Positions 44,763 through 55,066 of a DNA stretch of 64,000 nt are shown here, one piece after another. A model generated the notes under the pieces. It was not told where the DNA came from. It saw only the letters and a program-made list of their open reading frames with translations, and ran no database searches. The first letter of the stretch is position 1, and every line of letters begins with the position of its first letter. The position numbers and the translations under genes were made by a program. This DNA is from Cryptomeria japonica. Lineage: Eukaryota; Streptophyta; Pinopsida; Cupressales; Cupressaceae. The stretch covers positions 141,887,299 through 141,951,298 of the forward strand of contig NC_081406.1 in NCBI RefSeq assembly GCF_030272615.1, given 5' to 3'.

Positions 44763-46430
44763 GAAGAACAAGGTCACAGTTCAATAGGTTCCACATCTCT
44801 TTATTGCTTTAGCTTCTAAACCATAGTCTTTTCGAGAAGCTTTAGGTGTTCCCATGTGGGATGCAGCTATGCAAGAAGAGTTCAATTCCTTGGAGAGAAA
44901 CCACACGAGATCTTGTCCCTCTCCTTAAGGGAAGAAAACTTGTTTGATGCAAGTGGATCTATCAGACAAAATTTTCTTTAGATGGGTTGGTTGATAACCA
45001 TAAGGTTTAGTTGGTTGCTAAAGAATTCTGTTAGGTTCATGGGATTAACTACTTTGAGACTTTTGCACCAGTTGCAAAAATGAATTCTATCCGACTTGTC
45101 CTTTCTATTGCTGCAACTCACTAATTAGAAGTTTATTAGATGGATGTGAAGGGTGCTTTTCTCCATGGTGACCTTTAGGAGGAGATATACATGGTGCAAC
45201 CACAAAGGTTCATTTAGGATCTTTCACTTGTTTGTCATCTTTGAAAGTCTCTCTATGGCCTTAAACAAGCTCCTTGGTATGCCAAGATGGACTCCTTTTT
45301 GATAGTTGGGTTCACTCGTTGCCATTCTGATCCAAATGTCTAGATTTTGCAGGAGGATGATATCTGCCATTCAGACAATGAAAACTACACTTCATGATCA
45401 TTTATTGATGACAAACTTAGGCCTTTTGCACTACTTCTTGGGATCAAGATCATTCAGTCTTCTTTAAGGATATTACTTGCATAACCTAAGTATGCTCTTG
45501 ACATGCTCTCAAAATTTCACGTGGTTGATTGTAAGTTTGCACCGACTCCATTTCTGTTTGAGGTCAAACTTGAGGCTAAGTGTTCTTCACCTTTGGTAGA
45601 TGGCACTTTATATCGACAACTTGTTGGTAGTCTCATATACTTGACCCACATGAGACCTGACATTTAATATGCTATAGGCATGGTCTCTTGATTCATGCAA
45701 GAGCCCCATGAGTTGCATTGGAAAACAACTAAGAGGATTCTTCACTACATTTAAGGTACTCACAATTATGAGATTCACCATGTAGCAAACACAAATTTTG
45801 ATTTGGTGGGATACATTGATTCTAATTGGGTAGGCGATTCTTAGGATGGCAAGTCTACTTCAGGATATTGCTTCTCTCTTGGTTCTCGTTCAATTAGTTG
45901 GTTGAGAAAGAAGTAGTTGACAATTGCCCTTTCATCTAAATAGGCTAAATATCGAGGAACAATTAATGCTACTATTGAGGCTATTTGGCCTCAAAACATT
46001 CTCACCAGTGTTCCACGGAAACACGTTTCCCCTCCCTAGGCCCAAGTCTCCCCGTCCCCTAAACCTGTCCCTGAAACTTTTTCCCTTTGTCCCCTCGTCC
46101 CCGAAGCCCGTCCCTACGTCCCCCCATCTCCCCATCCCCAACGGTCGTGGAACAATGATTCTCACCGAGTTAGGCATTTCTTTTTGGAAGCCAACAATCA
46201 TCTTTTGTGACATTCAGAGAGCCATATAGATTTCTTGCAATCCGGTCCATCATTAGATAACCAAACCTATTGAGATCCACATGCGCTACATTCAGAAGTT
46301 GATGTATGAGAAAATCATTGATCTCATGTATTGTCTTACAATAGATTAGATAGCAGACATCTTCACCAAACCCTTCACTGAGAGTAAGTTCCTTCATTTG
46401 CAAGCTTTGTTGGGGGTGCGACAAGTGTCC
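44763..46430 (+). pseudogene. copia-3 RT and RNase H, heavily degenerate
   Basis: Starts RRTRSQFNRF, then VPMWDAAMQEEFNSLERNHT. RT motifs: [62 protein letters not shown]. The YVDD motif region is lost in frame damage near 45350. RNase H: LYRQLVGSLIYLTHMRPDI, DSNWVGDS-stop-DGKSTSGYCF, then EAIW..., interrupted by the hAT MITE. ELGISFW, KPIEIHMRYIQKLMYEK and ADIFTKPF complete it. More than ten stops. The 5' half of the element is absent. Confidence 0.8.
46006..46157. mobile_element. 152-bp hAT-type MITE in copia-3 RNase H
   Basis: ATTCTCAC at 45998-46005 and 46158-46165 is an 8-bp target duplication. The element begins CAGTGTTCCACG, and the reverse complement of its end begins CATTGTTCCACG (11 of 12 match). 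An 8-bp duplication with CAgTGTTCC-type ends is diagnostic of hAT transposons. The body is C-rich on the plus strand (repeated GTCCCC). Without it and one duplication the RNase H frame continues from QNILT to ELGIS, confirming insertion. Confidence 0.9.
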
Positions 46431-46590
46431 ACTTTGGGAGGGGGGTTGGGAGAGGGGAGGGAAGGGGCTAATTAGTCCTCTTTTCTCTCTCTATTTATGG
46501 GAGGGAATTCTTTGTACATGAGCATCTAATATGGCCTTGCTTGTCGGGACCCATCATCTTTTTACCCACCTAAGATGCGCTTGAGGGGGG
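46431..46590 (+). other. copia-3 3' untranslated region and polypurine tract
   Basis: G-rich stretch (GGGAGGGGGGTTGGGAGAGG at 46435-46454), then GCTTGAGGGGGG at 46579-46590 immediately before the LTR. The latter is the probable plus-strand primer. Confidence 0.65.
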
Positions 46591-47040
46591 TGTTAATGTA
46601 GGTTTTTTATTTTCCTATTCCTAGGTTTTTCCTACACTTATAATTAAACTTGCTTCATATTAACTAAATGAGTATTAATGTGAGTGGGTGCAAAAAATCG
46701 ACATCTTCCATGGAAGTTACACTTGCCTTTTTTAGGCTATTATGGTGGTGTCTTCTTATTGGTCGTATTTGCCACCTCTCCCCTCTTTCATTTCCTATAT
46801 ATACCCACTCCTAGCTAGTTCTTGTATTCCATTCTATTGCATTTTGCAACATTTTGCAATATTTTGCTTTTGTAATCTCCTAATGCTATTTTGCTTTTGC
46901 AACATTTGCATTTCTCTCTTAGAGACTAATTTTGTATTGCTATTTTGATATTGTATCATTTACATTCATAGTTTTATTTCAACTCGTTTGCACTAGTTAT
47001 TTTGGGTTATTCATCTTTTTAGATTCAAACAGGTTTAACA
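46591..47040 (+). repeat. copia-3 3' LTR (450 bp)
   Basis: Starts TGTTAATGTAGG and ends AGGTTTAACA, with perfect TGTTAA...TTAACA inverted ends. It directly follows a polypurine tract. TATATATA at 46796-46803 is a likely TATA element. The matching 5' LTR is not in the window. Confidence 0.85.
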
Positions 47041-47489
47041 TGATGCTTGTGTCAACCTTCCTAAAATGACAAATTACATGTACCATCCAAATATATAAAT
47101 TTTATTTTCCATATTAGATGTACATTCCTTTAATGTCTAATGTCCAATGACTAAAATGAGTAAATTAGGTGCCATTGCAACAAAGATTATGTTCTAATGA
47201 ACCGACGGAAATTAAAAATCCCCTTTTAGGTACACATCCCAAACCATCTATCATTTTGTTTAAAAACATTAGTATGTATGATGCAATGATATTGCAACCT
47301 AATATATTTGCTTTTTTCAATACTCTTATTTATCTCAATTACAAAATATTAGTATTGTGTTTCCAAAAGTTTATCTACTAGTATCTCACAAATAGATAAC
47401 ACATTCTACACAAATATATTTCCCATAATATTTTAGATCCAATAACTAAAAATAATAAATATAACAATAAATATATAGATTGTATGTTT
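47041..47489. other. AT-rich sequence, nothing recognised
   Basis: Intergenic-looking DNA downstream of the copia-3 LTR, with no frame or repeat structure. Confidence 0.4.
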
Positions 47490-47774
47490 TCAGCATTCTC
47501 CAAATCTTTCAATATCCTTAAAACACTTTATAATCCAATGGATTACACCTTGCAATCTCTTACAAAACACATTCCCATGTACATGCATCATCTTAAAAGA
47601 CTCATTTATACTCAAGATCCTCATAGCTATTTCACTAATAGAAATTATTGATTCCAATTGTTTACCACGAGATGTTATTAATTTCAATAATTGATTGAAA
47701 CTGGAATCGTAGCATTGAAAAAATAAACTTTCCCTCTTGAATAGTTTGAAAAACCATTGAGATATGTTGAACAT
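47490..47774 (-). CDS. Unidentified 94-codon open frame
   Basis: The frame has coherent, helix-rich composition: FNQLLKLITSRGKQLESII, SEIAMRILSINESFKMM, RLQGVIHWIIKCFKDIE. It is intact from ATG to stop, which is unusual for this AT-rich region. No family is recognised. It lies 0.3 kb downstream of the host gene on the same strand, so it could be a separate small gene, a decayed exon or chance. No splice sites were resolved. Confidence 0.25.
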   Translation of the reverse strand: MFNISQWFFKLFKRESLFFQCYDSSFNQLLKLITSRGKQLESIISISEIAMRILSINESFKMMHVHGNVFCKRLQGVIHWIIKCFKDIERFGEC

Positions 47775-48100
47775 TCGAAAAAGGAATTTTGTAAATTGTG
47801 AATTAAAAAAATAGAAGATAAAAGCATATTTCTTTCCAACATACCCAGAATGTAATTATATCAGAAATGGCCACATAGTAGTTCGCAAACCAAAAACAAA
47901 AAGTCAGAAATCAAAACAAATGCCTAAACAAGAGTCACGGCCAAAAACGAAAATAGTGCTTTGTGCTTTGAACAGATACACATGACTTTTTATTTCCACA
48001 AAGGACTTTTTAAATTTTTGTTTCAAACTCTCGTGAATATGTCTCTAATGTTATTAAAATAATTTTACTTAGACCTAGTACCTCTTTAAGTCTTATTTTT
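47775..48100. other. Probable 3' untranslated or downstream region of the host gene
   Basis: T-rich, noncoding sequence (on the minus strand A-rich) following the stop codon at 48101-48103. No polyadenylation site was assigned with confidence. Confidence 0.35.
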
Positions 48101-48307
48101 TTAATCTTGGTGAGAAATGTCAGATGATGGCATTGCTTTCTCTTTAACATTGCTTTTGAAAAACATATAGGAGGCAACACCAAAAATGATTACAGGAAAT
48201 AGATTTCCTGCAAACCTGAGATAAGAATTCTCCTGAGCTTTCTTGCAAAGCCACCTCATGAGGAAAGGAATCCGGCAGCTTGAAACAAATTTATCCATAG
48301 AAAAGTC
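48101..48307 (-). CDS. Metallo-beta-lactamase-fold protein (LACTB2-like), last exon
   Basis: Encodes 68 residues and a TAA stop, beginning DFSMDKFVSSCRIPFLMRWL directly after an AG acceptor (tctctatgcag on the minus strand). This is the end of the winged-helix part that follows the metallo-beta-lactamase domain in plant LACTB2-like proteins (motif LPxxFSxxKFxxSCxxxFLxRW). NLFPVIIFGVASYMFF forms one hydrophobic segment followed by a short polar tail, suggesting a C-terminal membrane anchor. It joins the preceding exon in phase 0. There is no stop or frameshift, unlike all neighbouring coding relics, so it is under selection or recently was. Confidence 0.65.
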   Translation of the reverse strand, partial: DFSMDKFVSSCRIPFLMRWLCKKAQENSYLRFAGNLFPVIIFGVASYMFFKSNVKEKAMPSSDISHQD

Positions 48308-48398
48308 CTGCATAGAGACCAGGTGGAATCTGTGACTAGATATCAAAATTGGAAAATTATAGTGAAAGCGAAAGTATTTTGCATAAGAATTTGCATAC
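48308..48398 (-). other. 91-bp phase-0 intron of the host gene
   Basis: Minus-strand donor GTATGC (GT = 48397-48398) and acceptor TATGCAG (AG = 48308-48309). Splicing joins LPA to DFSMD in frame. Size is typical of a small plant intron. Confidence 0.65.
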
Positions 48399-48573
48399 CG
48401 CAGGAAGTTTTTGCTGGTATGCTAAATGTTCAACATGTAACTTCACATTTGAAGCAGCTGCAATCCACATGGTATGATTCACATCTGTATATGCTTTTGA
48501 AACAATTTCATACAGTGTACTTGCACCATCTTCAACAGCTTTCAGCACTTTTGCCTCCCTTTGTTTCCGATGC
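48399..48573 (-). CDS. Metallo-beta-lactamase-fold protein (LACTB2-like), penultimate exon
   Basis: 175 bp: one base completing an upstream codon, then 58 codons. It reads HRKQREAKVLKAVEDGASTL, YEIVSKAYTDVN, MWIAAASNVKLHVEHLAYQQ and KLPA. This is the HRRxREaxILxAIExGaxTLxdIVxxvY...AAsNVRLHVdHLaxQxKLP signature of the helical/winged-helix segment C-terminal to the metal-binding domain. The acceptor (TTTTTGCAG) and donor (GCG/GTATGC) are canonical. Exons with the metal ligands (HxHxDH) were not found in the window, so they lie upstream on the minus strand beyond a long intron, or are lost. Relatives act as metal-dependent hydrolases or ribonucleases. Confidence 0.65.
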
Positions 48574-51180
48574 CTGCAAAAATCAATTTAATCTGCTTAA
48601 AGATCCAGTAGACAAGCTCATTAAAATGTAGAGAATATTTGCAGTGAAAGTTGCCTGCTGAGAAAAAAACTAATTAAATTAAACAACCAGAGAAACGAGT
48701 CCACTTGACTGACTTGTTCTCTATTTCTAAGAGGAAGAAATTCTCTGCTAATCATTTCATTGAAAAAGTCCAAGTCTTGAGTCAGAATTCAAGATGAAGG
48801 ATACAGGGACTTCAGTCAATATGTGGTTTACCTACGCTTAAGATGATGTCCCTAATACAGCTGATATAATGTAAAAGAGTGCGTGGGGTGCTTACACATG
48901 GAGCATTTTACTAATTTACATGAGACTGAAAGAAAAGTTACTACTGTAGACCAAAATACGTAGGCATTCTAGCAACTGGATTCTGATTTTCAACAATAAC
49001 CCTATAAGCCATTACATGCATAAAAAGCTTTGTCTATTTGGATTCATGATTATGGGTGAAAGACCACGGGTTGATTTGTTAGTATTCTCCTCTTGAATAC
49101 TAGGATCACTTAGAGGCATTTGTGTTCGTTATGTTCACATGTACTTTGAGAATCGCGCCCGACCCATTACTTATTGAAATCGTTTTCCCATCTCATAGAC
49201 CAATTTGGAGACGTCTCCACACACGAGGATACTTCAAGTTAAGTTTCTTTGCATTTTGTTAGCATTTTAATTTGTCTTCATATTAGAAAGGAAGGTCCTT
49301 AAGAACTAAACATTACTCAACCTGAGGCTATGAATAAGATTTATAATTATGCACACTTCACAAGATCATCAATGAGATTTTCCATAAAGGAAATAATTGA
49401 AAATAAACGAACTAAGGTTTTTAATGACTTAAAGTTGCGACTAAAACAAAGTAAACTAAATCATGAATGCTTACTTGGCTGAAAATAGAGACCAATTGAT
49501 TCATAATTATAAGAGTTGATTAAACAAAAACTAATTCTAACAATAAACCACAAAGCAAGATTAAAAAAGATGATCCTTAGAAGTACAAATAATTACTTGC
49601 TAAGATGAAAGAATATAAATCTCAACACTGTTCTTCACTACAATTCACTTAATAAAACCTTACACACATAAAACTTGAACAGATATGCAAATAACCAATC
49701 TCTACAACATAAGCTCAACTTCAACTCTCATTAAGAATCTCTTGTGCCCAAGACACTTATTTGTAGGTTACAATGAATATGGTTTTAGAAATTTGAGAGT
49801 AATAATTAAATATAACAGAAACAAATGTTATAAAGCAAACCTATCCAAAAGCTCCAAGAAAAGTGGAAAGAGAAGAACTAATAAATAGATGATAACTCAG
49901 GAATGAATAACAATTTATTAATGCAATAAAATGGATTCAAACAGCAAATAACATCTGCAACAACTTCTGCAATAAACTTTACAAACTGGGAGCTAATGGT
50001 GCCAGCAGGTACAACCAAAACAACACAATTTTCATCACCTACATGCAATGAGTGCTAAGTGGACAATTCATTCTCATGAGAGATGGGTTCTTGTGAACCA
50101 CTACTCATGAAACATGGGTCAATGAGTTTGACTCAAAAACTACACAGTTGAACCCTAATAGCATTATCATAAATTTCACCACACTTGCAACAACTATTTG
50201 GAATGATAAAATATTGCCTTATACATGAAATACCAGAAAAATAAATTTTTAATGCTGTTATGAAAGCTACAACAAATTTAGGAAATGCAACTCACACAAA
50301 CCCTCAACCAAATTCTTGCAAACTACTGAAATAAACTATGAAACTAATATCAATCTGCACAATGATAACCTCTGAATGAGATCGTTCTATGGTAATCCTT
50401 GACTCCTGTTTTAGACCACCTGATAATCCTTTGACACCCATTCTTAGATCACCTAGAAACCTTCAAACATCTCGTTCTAGTCTCCTCCATTGGTTTATCA
50501 GCCACTGAAGAAACAAGCATAAGCTTTGATAAAATATGCAACATGAATGAATACCAAAAGCCTAATTTCTCAATATATCCAAAATCAAACCAAAATGGGT
50601 GCCAAAATACAACTTCCAAGAAAAAGGAAACATTCCTTTGCCAAGTGTCTAAAAACTCCCCATGAGCTGACAACTTTACTAAAACTGCCAATTAATGTAT
50701 AGACCCGTCCTTCTGCACTTAATAATTCAGTTTACTTAGTTTAGCATTTTGTCATACAGTTGGCAGGCTATCATTGAAGGTCTGATTTTTTCCCTTTCGA
50801 AGTTTTCTGAGGTTTAGATGTATCCTGGTGCGTTTCGTGTAGGAAGGGTTTCATAGTATCATACATAGATAAAACCAATATACAAGAGCAATGCATTGAC
50901 ATACATGAGCAAATTAATGCTTTCATCTGCACCAACTGAATATTACAAGGGATTTATAACAGAGATTTTTCTTTGCAGATTTAATTGTCAATAACACACA
51001 AAGCATACAGTTACAGTAATGATAACACCATCAATTCCCAAAAACAACATGCATTCACAACTTTCAGAATGAACCAATAAAGAACCTGGCTTATTTGTTG
51101 TTGTGATAAAATACAAGTCTCCACGAACAAAATGACTGTGTCACACAAGTTCGAACTGCAGCAGACTGTATATCCACCAC
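48574..51180. other. 2.6 kb intron-like or intergenic DNA, nothing recognised
   Basis: Upstream of the penultimate exon on the minus strand. It is AT-rich, with no metallo-beta-lactamase motif exon and no transposon ends. CAGTTGGCAGGC and GGTGCGTTT phrases at about 50757-50835 recur at about 51397-51482, a weak local duplication. Confidence 0.45.
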
Positions 51181-51289
51181 GCTGCCAACTTTCCAATGCA
51201 CCCAGATTTGCTTCCCTCAATTTGAACCTCCAACAGCAAGTTAAATTCCTTGTTCCCAGCTGCAACATACACAGTTCTTCGCACTTGGC
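51181..51289 (-). CDS. Candidate isolated exon, uncertain
   Basis: An open stretch between a good acceptor (TTTTCTTTAG on the minus strand) and a weak donor (GCAGC/GTGGTG) encodes VRRTVYVAAGNKEFNLLLEV then QIEGSKSGCIGKLAA. Composition looks coding. It might be an N-terminal exon of the same host gene, but the metal-binding core exons should then lie between here and 48573 and were not seen. It could also be a pseudoexon or chance. Confidence 0.2.
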
Positions 51290-51775
51290 CTAAAGAAAAT
51301 ACTCTACAACCAGTTTAGTTTTAACGCCCAGTATTTGTAAGAGGCTGCCCAAATCTTATAGTCTTCCTAACTCCCAGCTATTGGTGTTAGTTCAGTCAGT
51401 TGGCAGGCATTGGTATTAGACTGATTTTTAAATGTAATTCCTTGCACATTTTTTGTTTTTTCTGTGGTTCACCTGGTGCGTTTGTTTTTTGTGATTGCAT
51501 TCAAACATGGCAATATATATATATTTATTCCTAAATATTCATATCACAAGTATTCTATTACAACCACGAATACACAATATGAACGTGAAAACTTTGCATT
51601 TACATTTAACAATTGTCCATTTCCCTTTCCGAAGCTAACAGCACTGTTTCATTTTGATTCTATTACATTATCGCTGCACAGTATACAATAAGATGGGTTG
51701 GATAATGTGAACCTGGTATTTCACTTGTCCTGAGTTAATCTCCACGCCCTTGCTCTACTTGGTCCGGCCGGTTTC
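51290..51775. other. Left flank of chromovirus-1, nothing recognised
   Basis: AT-rich, no coding signal. The last five bases, GTTTC (51771-51775), are the left copy of the chromovirus target duplication. Confidence 0.5.
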
Positions 51776-51883
51776 TGTAATGTCCCCTTCTCATTGATGC
51801 TCTTTCAGTGGTCCATTAGCCTATTCTTGAGACCCGTAGGCTAGGTGGAATGAAGAATGAGGGTCTGGCATTGATGAAACAAA

Positions 51884-52018
51884 GACTTACTATTTTTAGT
51901 AAGTCAGGGGATGACCATTCTGGTGTTACTGTCCTACTGAGTTCTCCATGTTTTGCCTCTGGACGCGATGATCATGCTTTTCTGAGCATTAATTCTTGAC
52001 TTACTATTTTTAGTAAGT
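51884..52018. repeat. Two perfect palindromes in the chromovirus LTR
   Basis: Arms GACTTACTA and TAGTAAGTC around a TTTT loop at 51884-51905, and ACTTACTA/TAGTAAGT at 51999-52018. Both are conserved in the 3' LTR (58661-58682, 58776-58795). They lie upstream of the TATA box, so they could be factor-binding sites or hairpins. Confidence 0.85.
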
Positions 52019-52466
52019 GGCAGTTTGGCACAATTCTATTTCTGGCAGTAGACAGGGTTCTGATTCTACAACAGTTTGGTGGTTGTCCCAACTCAGTTTC
52101 ATCCTAGCAATGTTAATAATCAGTACCAGAGCCATATGCGAAATAATTGAATATTAATTCCTTATCCTAAGGTTAATATTTAATTAATTTGATTATTGAC
52201 GACTGATTTATTATAAATGGGGATTAATGCCTATTTTTCCTAAGTTCTTGGCAAATTCATTTTTATTAGAGAGTTATCGAAATATTGAGGAAGATGTTAT
52301 GTTTTTTATAACTTATCCCTAATTTCGCCAAAAGTGGTTAACGTGGGTCCAAGTCTTGGGCGTGGAGTTTGACTCTTGCATTGGGCGCAACATTGGGTCC
52401 ACATGAAGATGAAATGCGATGCAAATGGGAAGTGGAATTTGCATTTGAATTTGAATGGTGAGAAGT

Positions 52467-52476
52467 TATAAATAAG
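52467..52476 (+). promoter_or_regulatory. chromovirus-1 LTR TATA box
   Basis: TATAAATAAG, conserved at 59243-59252 in the 3' LTR. A CCTTGGGCTCTCATTTGGG start region follows. Confidence 0.7.
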
Positions 52477-53237
52477 AGCCTTGGGCTCTCATTTGGGACA
52501 TCTTGAAAATTTGTAATGTTATGCTGCTGGATTGGCGATAGAACTTGAGGCTTCGGAGTGCGTCTCCCTAGTGCTACTTGGTTTCGTACTTGAAATACAG
52601 TACCTAGCTGTGCATTGTATTCTTCTACATTCTCAGAGTTTGCCATAGACATTTTGGTGTTGAAGTGATTCTGGAAACTTGCTAGTTTCGCCTATGGCTG
52701 AAGCACATTTTTGCTCACACCTCTCTGCTGGAGCGACTGACAGTTATGGGTATCATTCCTATCTTCCTTCCTAGCACTGGCGATAAACTTTGTAAGTTTA
52801 TATAGCATGTTTGTTTAAGTTTTGAATTTAATATGCCAAATCGAAATTCCTAGGCTAGGCGTGGGTTTTCTGCCTTGCATTGGGATGCGTGCAAATTAAA
52901 TAAGGGTCTGTTTGGGGTGTTGTTTTGATCGGTTGCCATTGTATATGATGTATGGTGGGTTTGGGACTGGTTTGAGTTGATTTGGATGTAAAATGAGAGA
53001 GTTATGAATATTTTGGCATTTCTCTAGGTTGCTGGTCTATGTTTCCAGCCTGCAGATTGGTTGTAACAAAATTTATATCTTTATTGTAGAAATCTGCGTT
53101 ACTCTCCTATCATCTCTGTTATTGTAAGGTTAGGTAGTAGTAGTACTAATCAGTTCTATCTTTGTAATTCTCATCTCGTTGAATAAGTGGAAGAGGCTGG
53201 CTTGCCGCCTGATATGCAACAAATGTGTAATTTTTAG

Positions 53238-53410
53238 TCCTCTCGCTGAATAAGTGGTCGAGTGATAAGTAATGCTATGGTCCTCCCGCTGAAATATGCG
53301 GTGGAGTGATTGTTTAATGTAATGTCCTCCCGCTAGAATATGCGGTAGAGTGATTGTTTAATGTAATGTCCTCCCGTTGAAATACGCGGTAGAGTGATCG
53401 TACTTCAATT
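53238..53410 (+). repeat. 44-bp tandem repeats in the chromovirus 5' LTR
   Basis: TCCTCCCGCTGAAATATGCGG-type units start at 53238 (TCCTCTCGC variant), 53281, 53325 and 53369: spacings 43, 44, 44. Each unit carries CCGC...GCGG, a short inverted repeat, then AGAGTGAT. The same array is in the 3' LTR from about 60016. Confidence 0.85.
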
Positions 53411-53706
53411 CCTTGTGGTTTCTCCTTGGTCGGTTTACCACCAAGAGTTTGGTTTCTATCCTGCTGGATAAGCAGAAGGGGCTGGCTTGCCGCCCATGCA
53501 TTGTAATTTTTAGTTTGATTATTGCTGCTGATGATCCCCGGAACACCGTATGCTCTCACCCTCCCAGTCTGGGCTCTCGGTGAACAAAAGGTGGAAGGGT
53601 TCCCTTTCAGTTGTTTGGGTTTATTTCTCTAACCTTAACGGGTTACTTGTTGTGGATGCATTGTTATTGGCCTAAAAACAAAAGAAAATTTAGTGGGATA
53701 TTACAG

Positions 53707-53718
53707 TGGTATTAGAGC
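53707..53718 (+). promoter_or_regulatory. chromovirus-1 primer-binding site
   Basis: TGGTATTAGAGC, one base after the LTR: the tRNA-iMet site TGGTATCAGAGC with one C-to-T change. Confidence 0.85.
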
Positions 53719-53764
53719 TGGTTTTCCTACCAGCCTGTGAGAGTCAGTGGGTTCAGAAGTCTCC

Positions 53765-55066
53765 ATGAGTGACAGAGACGTCAGACACTACAACAGAGAG
53801 CAGAAGAGACAGCAGTTTTAGATTCCTATAGTGCCCGGAGAGGACACATTTTCAGAAGTACTGAGAAACAGAGGGAAGGATCTAGATACTTTAGATTCAG
53901 TGGATTCAATGGCAGATAAGACTACAAAAACAAATGAGGCACCCGACAAGAAGGCAAAGAGGCAATTCAATGCCATGATGGACATGATGTCTTTATTGCT
54001 GGCAAAGCTCAACCAGAACGTTGTTGGAGTCCCTAATCAGCCCAACAATGGACCGGAAGCCAGCACTTCTAACACTCCTGTAGGCAATAGAAATGGGAGT
54101 AACAATGGAGGTTCAGCCCCAAGGCCTTTACAACCTGTCTTTTTGCCCAAAGAAGTACAACAAGTTGAAACAGAGATACCCACAGCTGATGAGATAAGAA
54201 ATAGCTACATGGAGTATGCTTCCCTTCCTGGTGAGATTAGAGATATCCTAACTCTGGATCAATTCATGAATCAGAAAATGAAAAGAGGAAGGAGGAATGA
54301 CTACAAGTCTGCTGCCCCAAGAGATTTCCAGCAAGCTCTTGGAAGAGTGACCTTGGCACACTTTGATGGGAGCGCTAAGAGTACTGCCAGAGCATGGGTA
54401 CAAAAGCTGGACAATTACTTGTCCTTGAGACCGATGCCAGAGGAGGATGCCATCAAGTTTGCTACCTTGCACTTGGATGGAGTGGCCCACGAATGGTGGT
54501 ACCATGGGTTGGTCACCCTTGGTCACAACTTAGTCACCACCTATGCTGATTTCACCAACAAGCTAATTGAGAGATTTGACACCAAGGATCCAGAGGTGAA
54601 GTTTAGAGAACTTGCACAACTGAGGCAGCAAGGTTCCTTGGACACTTATGTGACTGAATTCCAAAACTTGTCAGTCATGGTGAGTAGCATCTCAGAGAAG
54701 CGACTGGTTGTCCTTTTCACTGAAGGACTTGAAAAACCATTGAGAGGATGGGTCAAAGCTTTTGATCCGCCCACACTGGCAGAAGCTATTAAAAAATCTA
54801 GAAGTATGGAGTTGGCTGCCCCTAAGAGTAAAATTCAGTCCAAGCCTTTCCCTTTCAGAAAGGATAAGAAGAAATTCACTAATCAGACCAAGAGGTTCCC
54901 TTCGCGAATGGATGATGGGCTCCGTCAAGAGCTCCGGAGAAAGAATCTATGTTATTCTTGTAGAGAACCTTGGGTTTCCGGGCATAGGTGCCATGGAAAG
55001 GGGAATTTGCATCAAATGGAATGCTATTCAGAAGATGGATCAGATTCTGAAATTTCAGAACAGTAG
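53765..55066 (+). pseudogene. chromovirus-1 gag
   Basis: The likely start is ATG 53765 (MSDRDVRHYNREQKRQQF); an in-frame TAG at 53819 cuts it, and 53831 onward is open for 411 codons. Capsid motifs: FDGSAKSTARAWVQKLDNYL, EWWYHGLVTLG, KFRELAQLRQQGSLDTYVTE and VVLFTEGLEKPLRGWV. A zinc knuckle follows, CYSCREPWVSGHRCHGKG. TAG at 55064-55066 ends the block. Chromovirus-2 reads Gln there, and pol follows in the same frame, so gag and pol were one continuous frame. Confidence 0.88.

Larger units (their letters stand above)
51776..53705 (+). repeat. chromovirus-1 5' LTR
   Basis: 1,930 bp. Contains two palindromes (51884-51905, 51999-52018), a TATA box at 52467 and a tandem 44-bp repeat array near its 3' end. 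Two copies of a GAATAAGTGGAAGAGGCTGG-like phrase occur near 53179 and 53467. Confidence 0.95.

Noticed and set aside
53314-53559. Minus-strand frames recurring in both chromovirus LTRs (also 60136-60324)
   Set aside because: Derived from the 44-bp LTR repeats on the noncoding strand.
55064-55066. TAG between gag and pol as a programmed readthrough site
   Set aside because: Chromovirus-2 has a Gln codon at the same place and other stops of the same type occur across pol, so mutation is the simpler reading.
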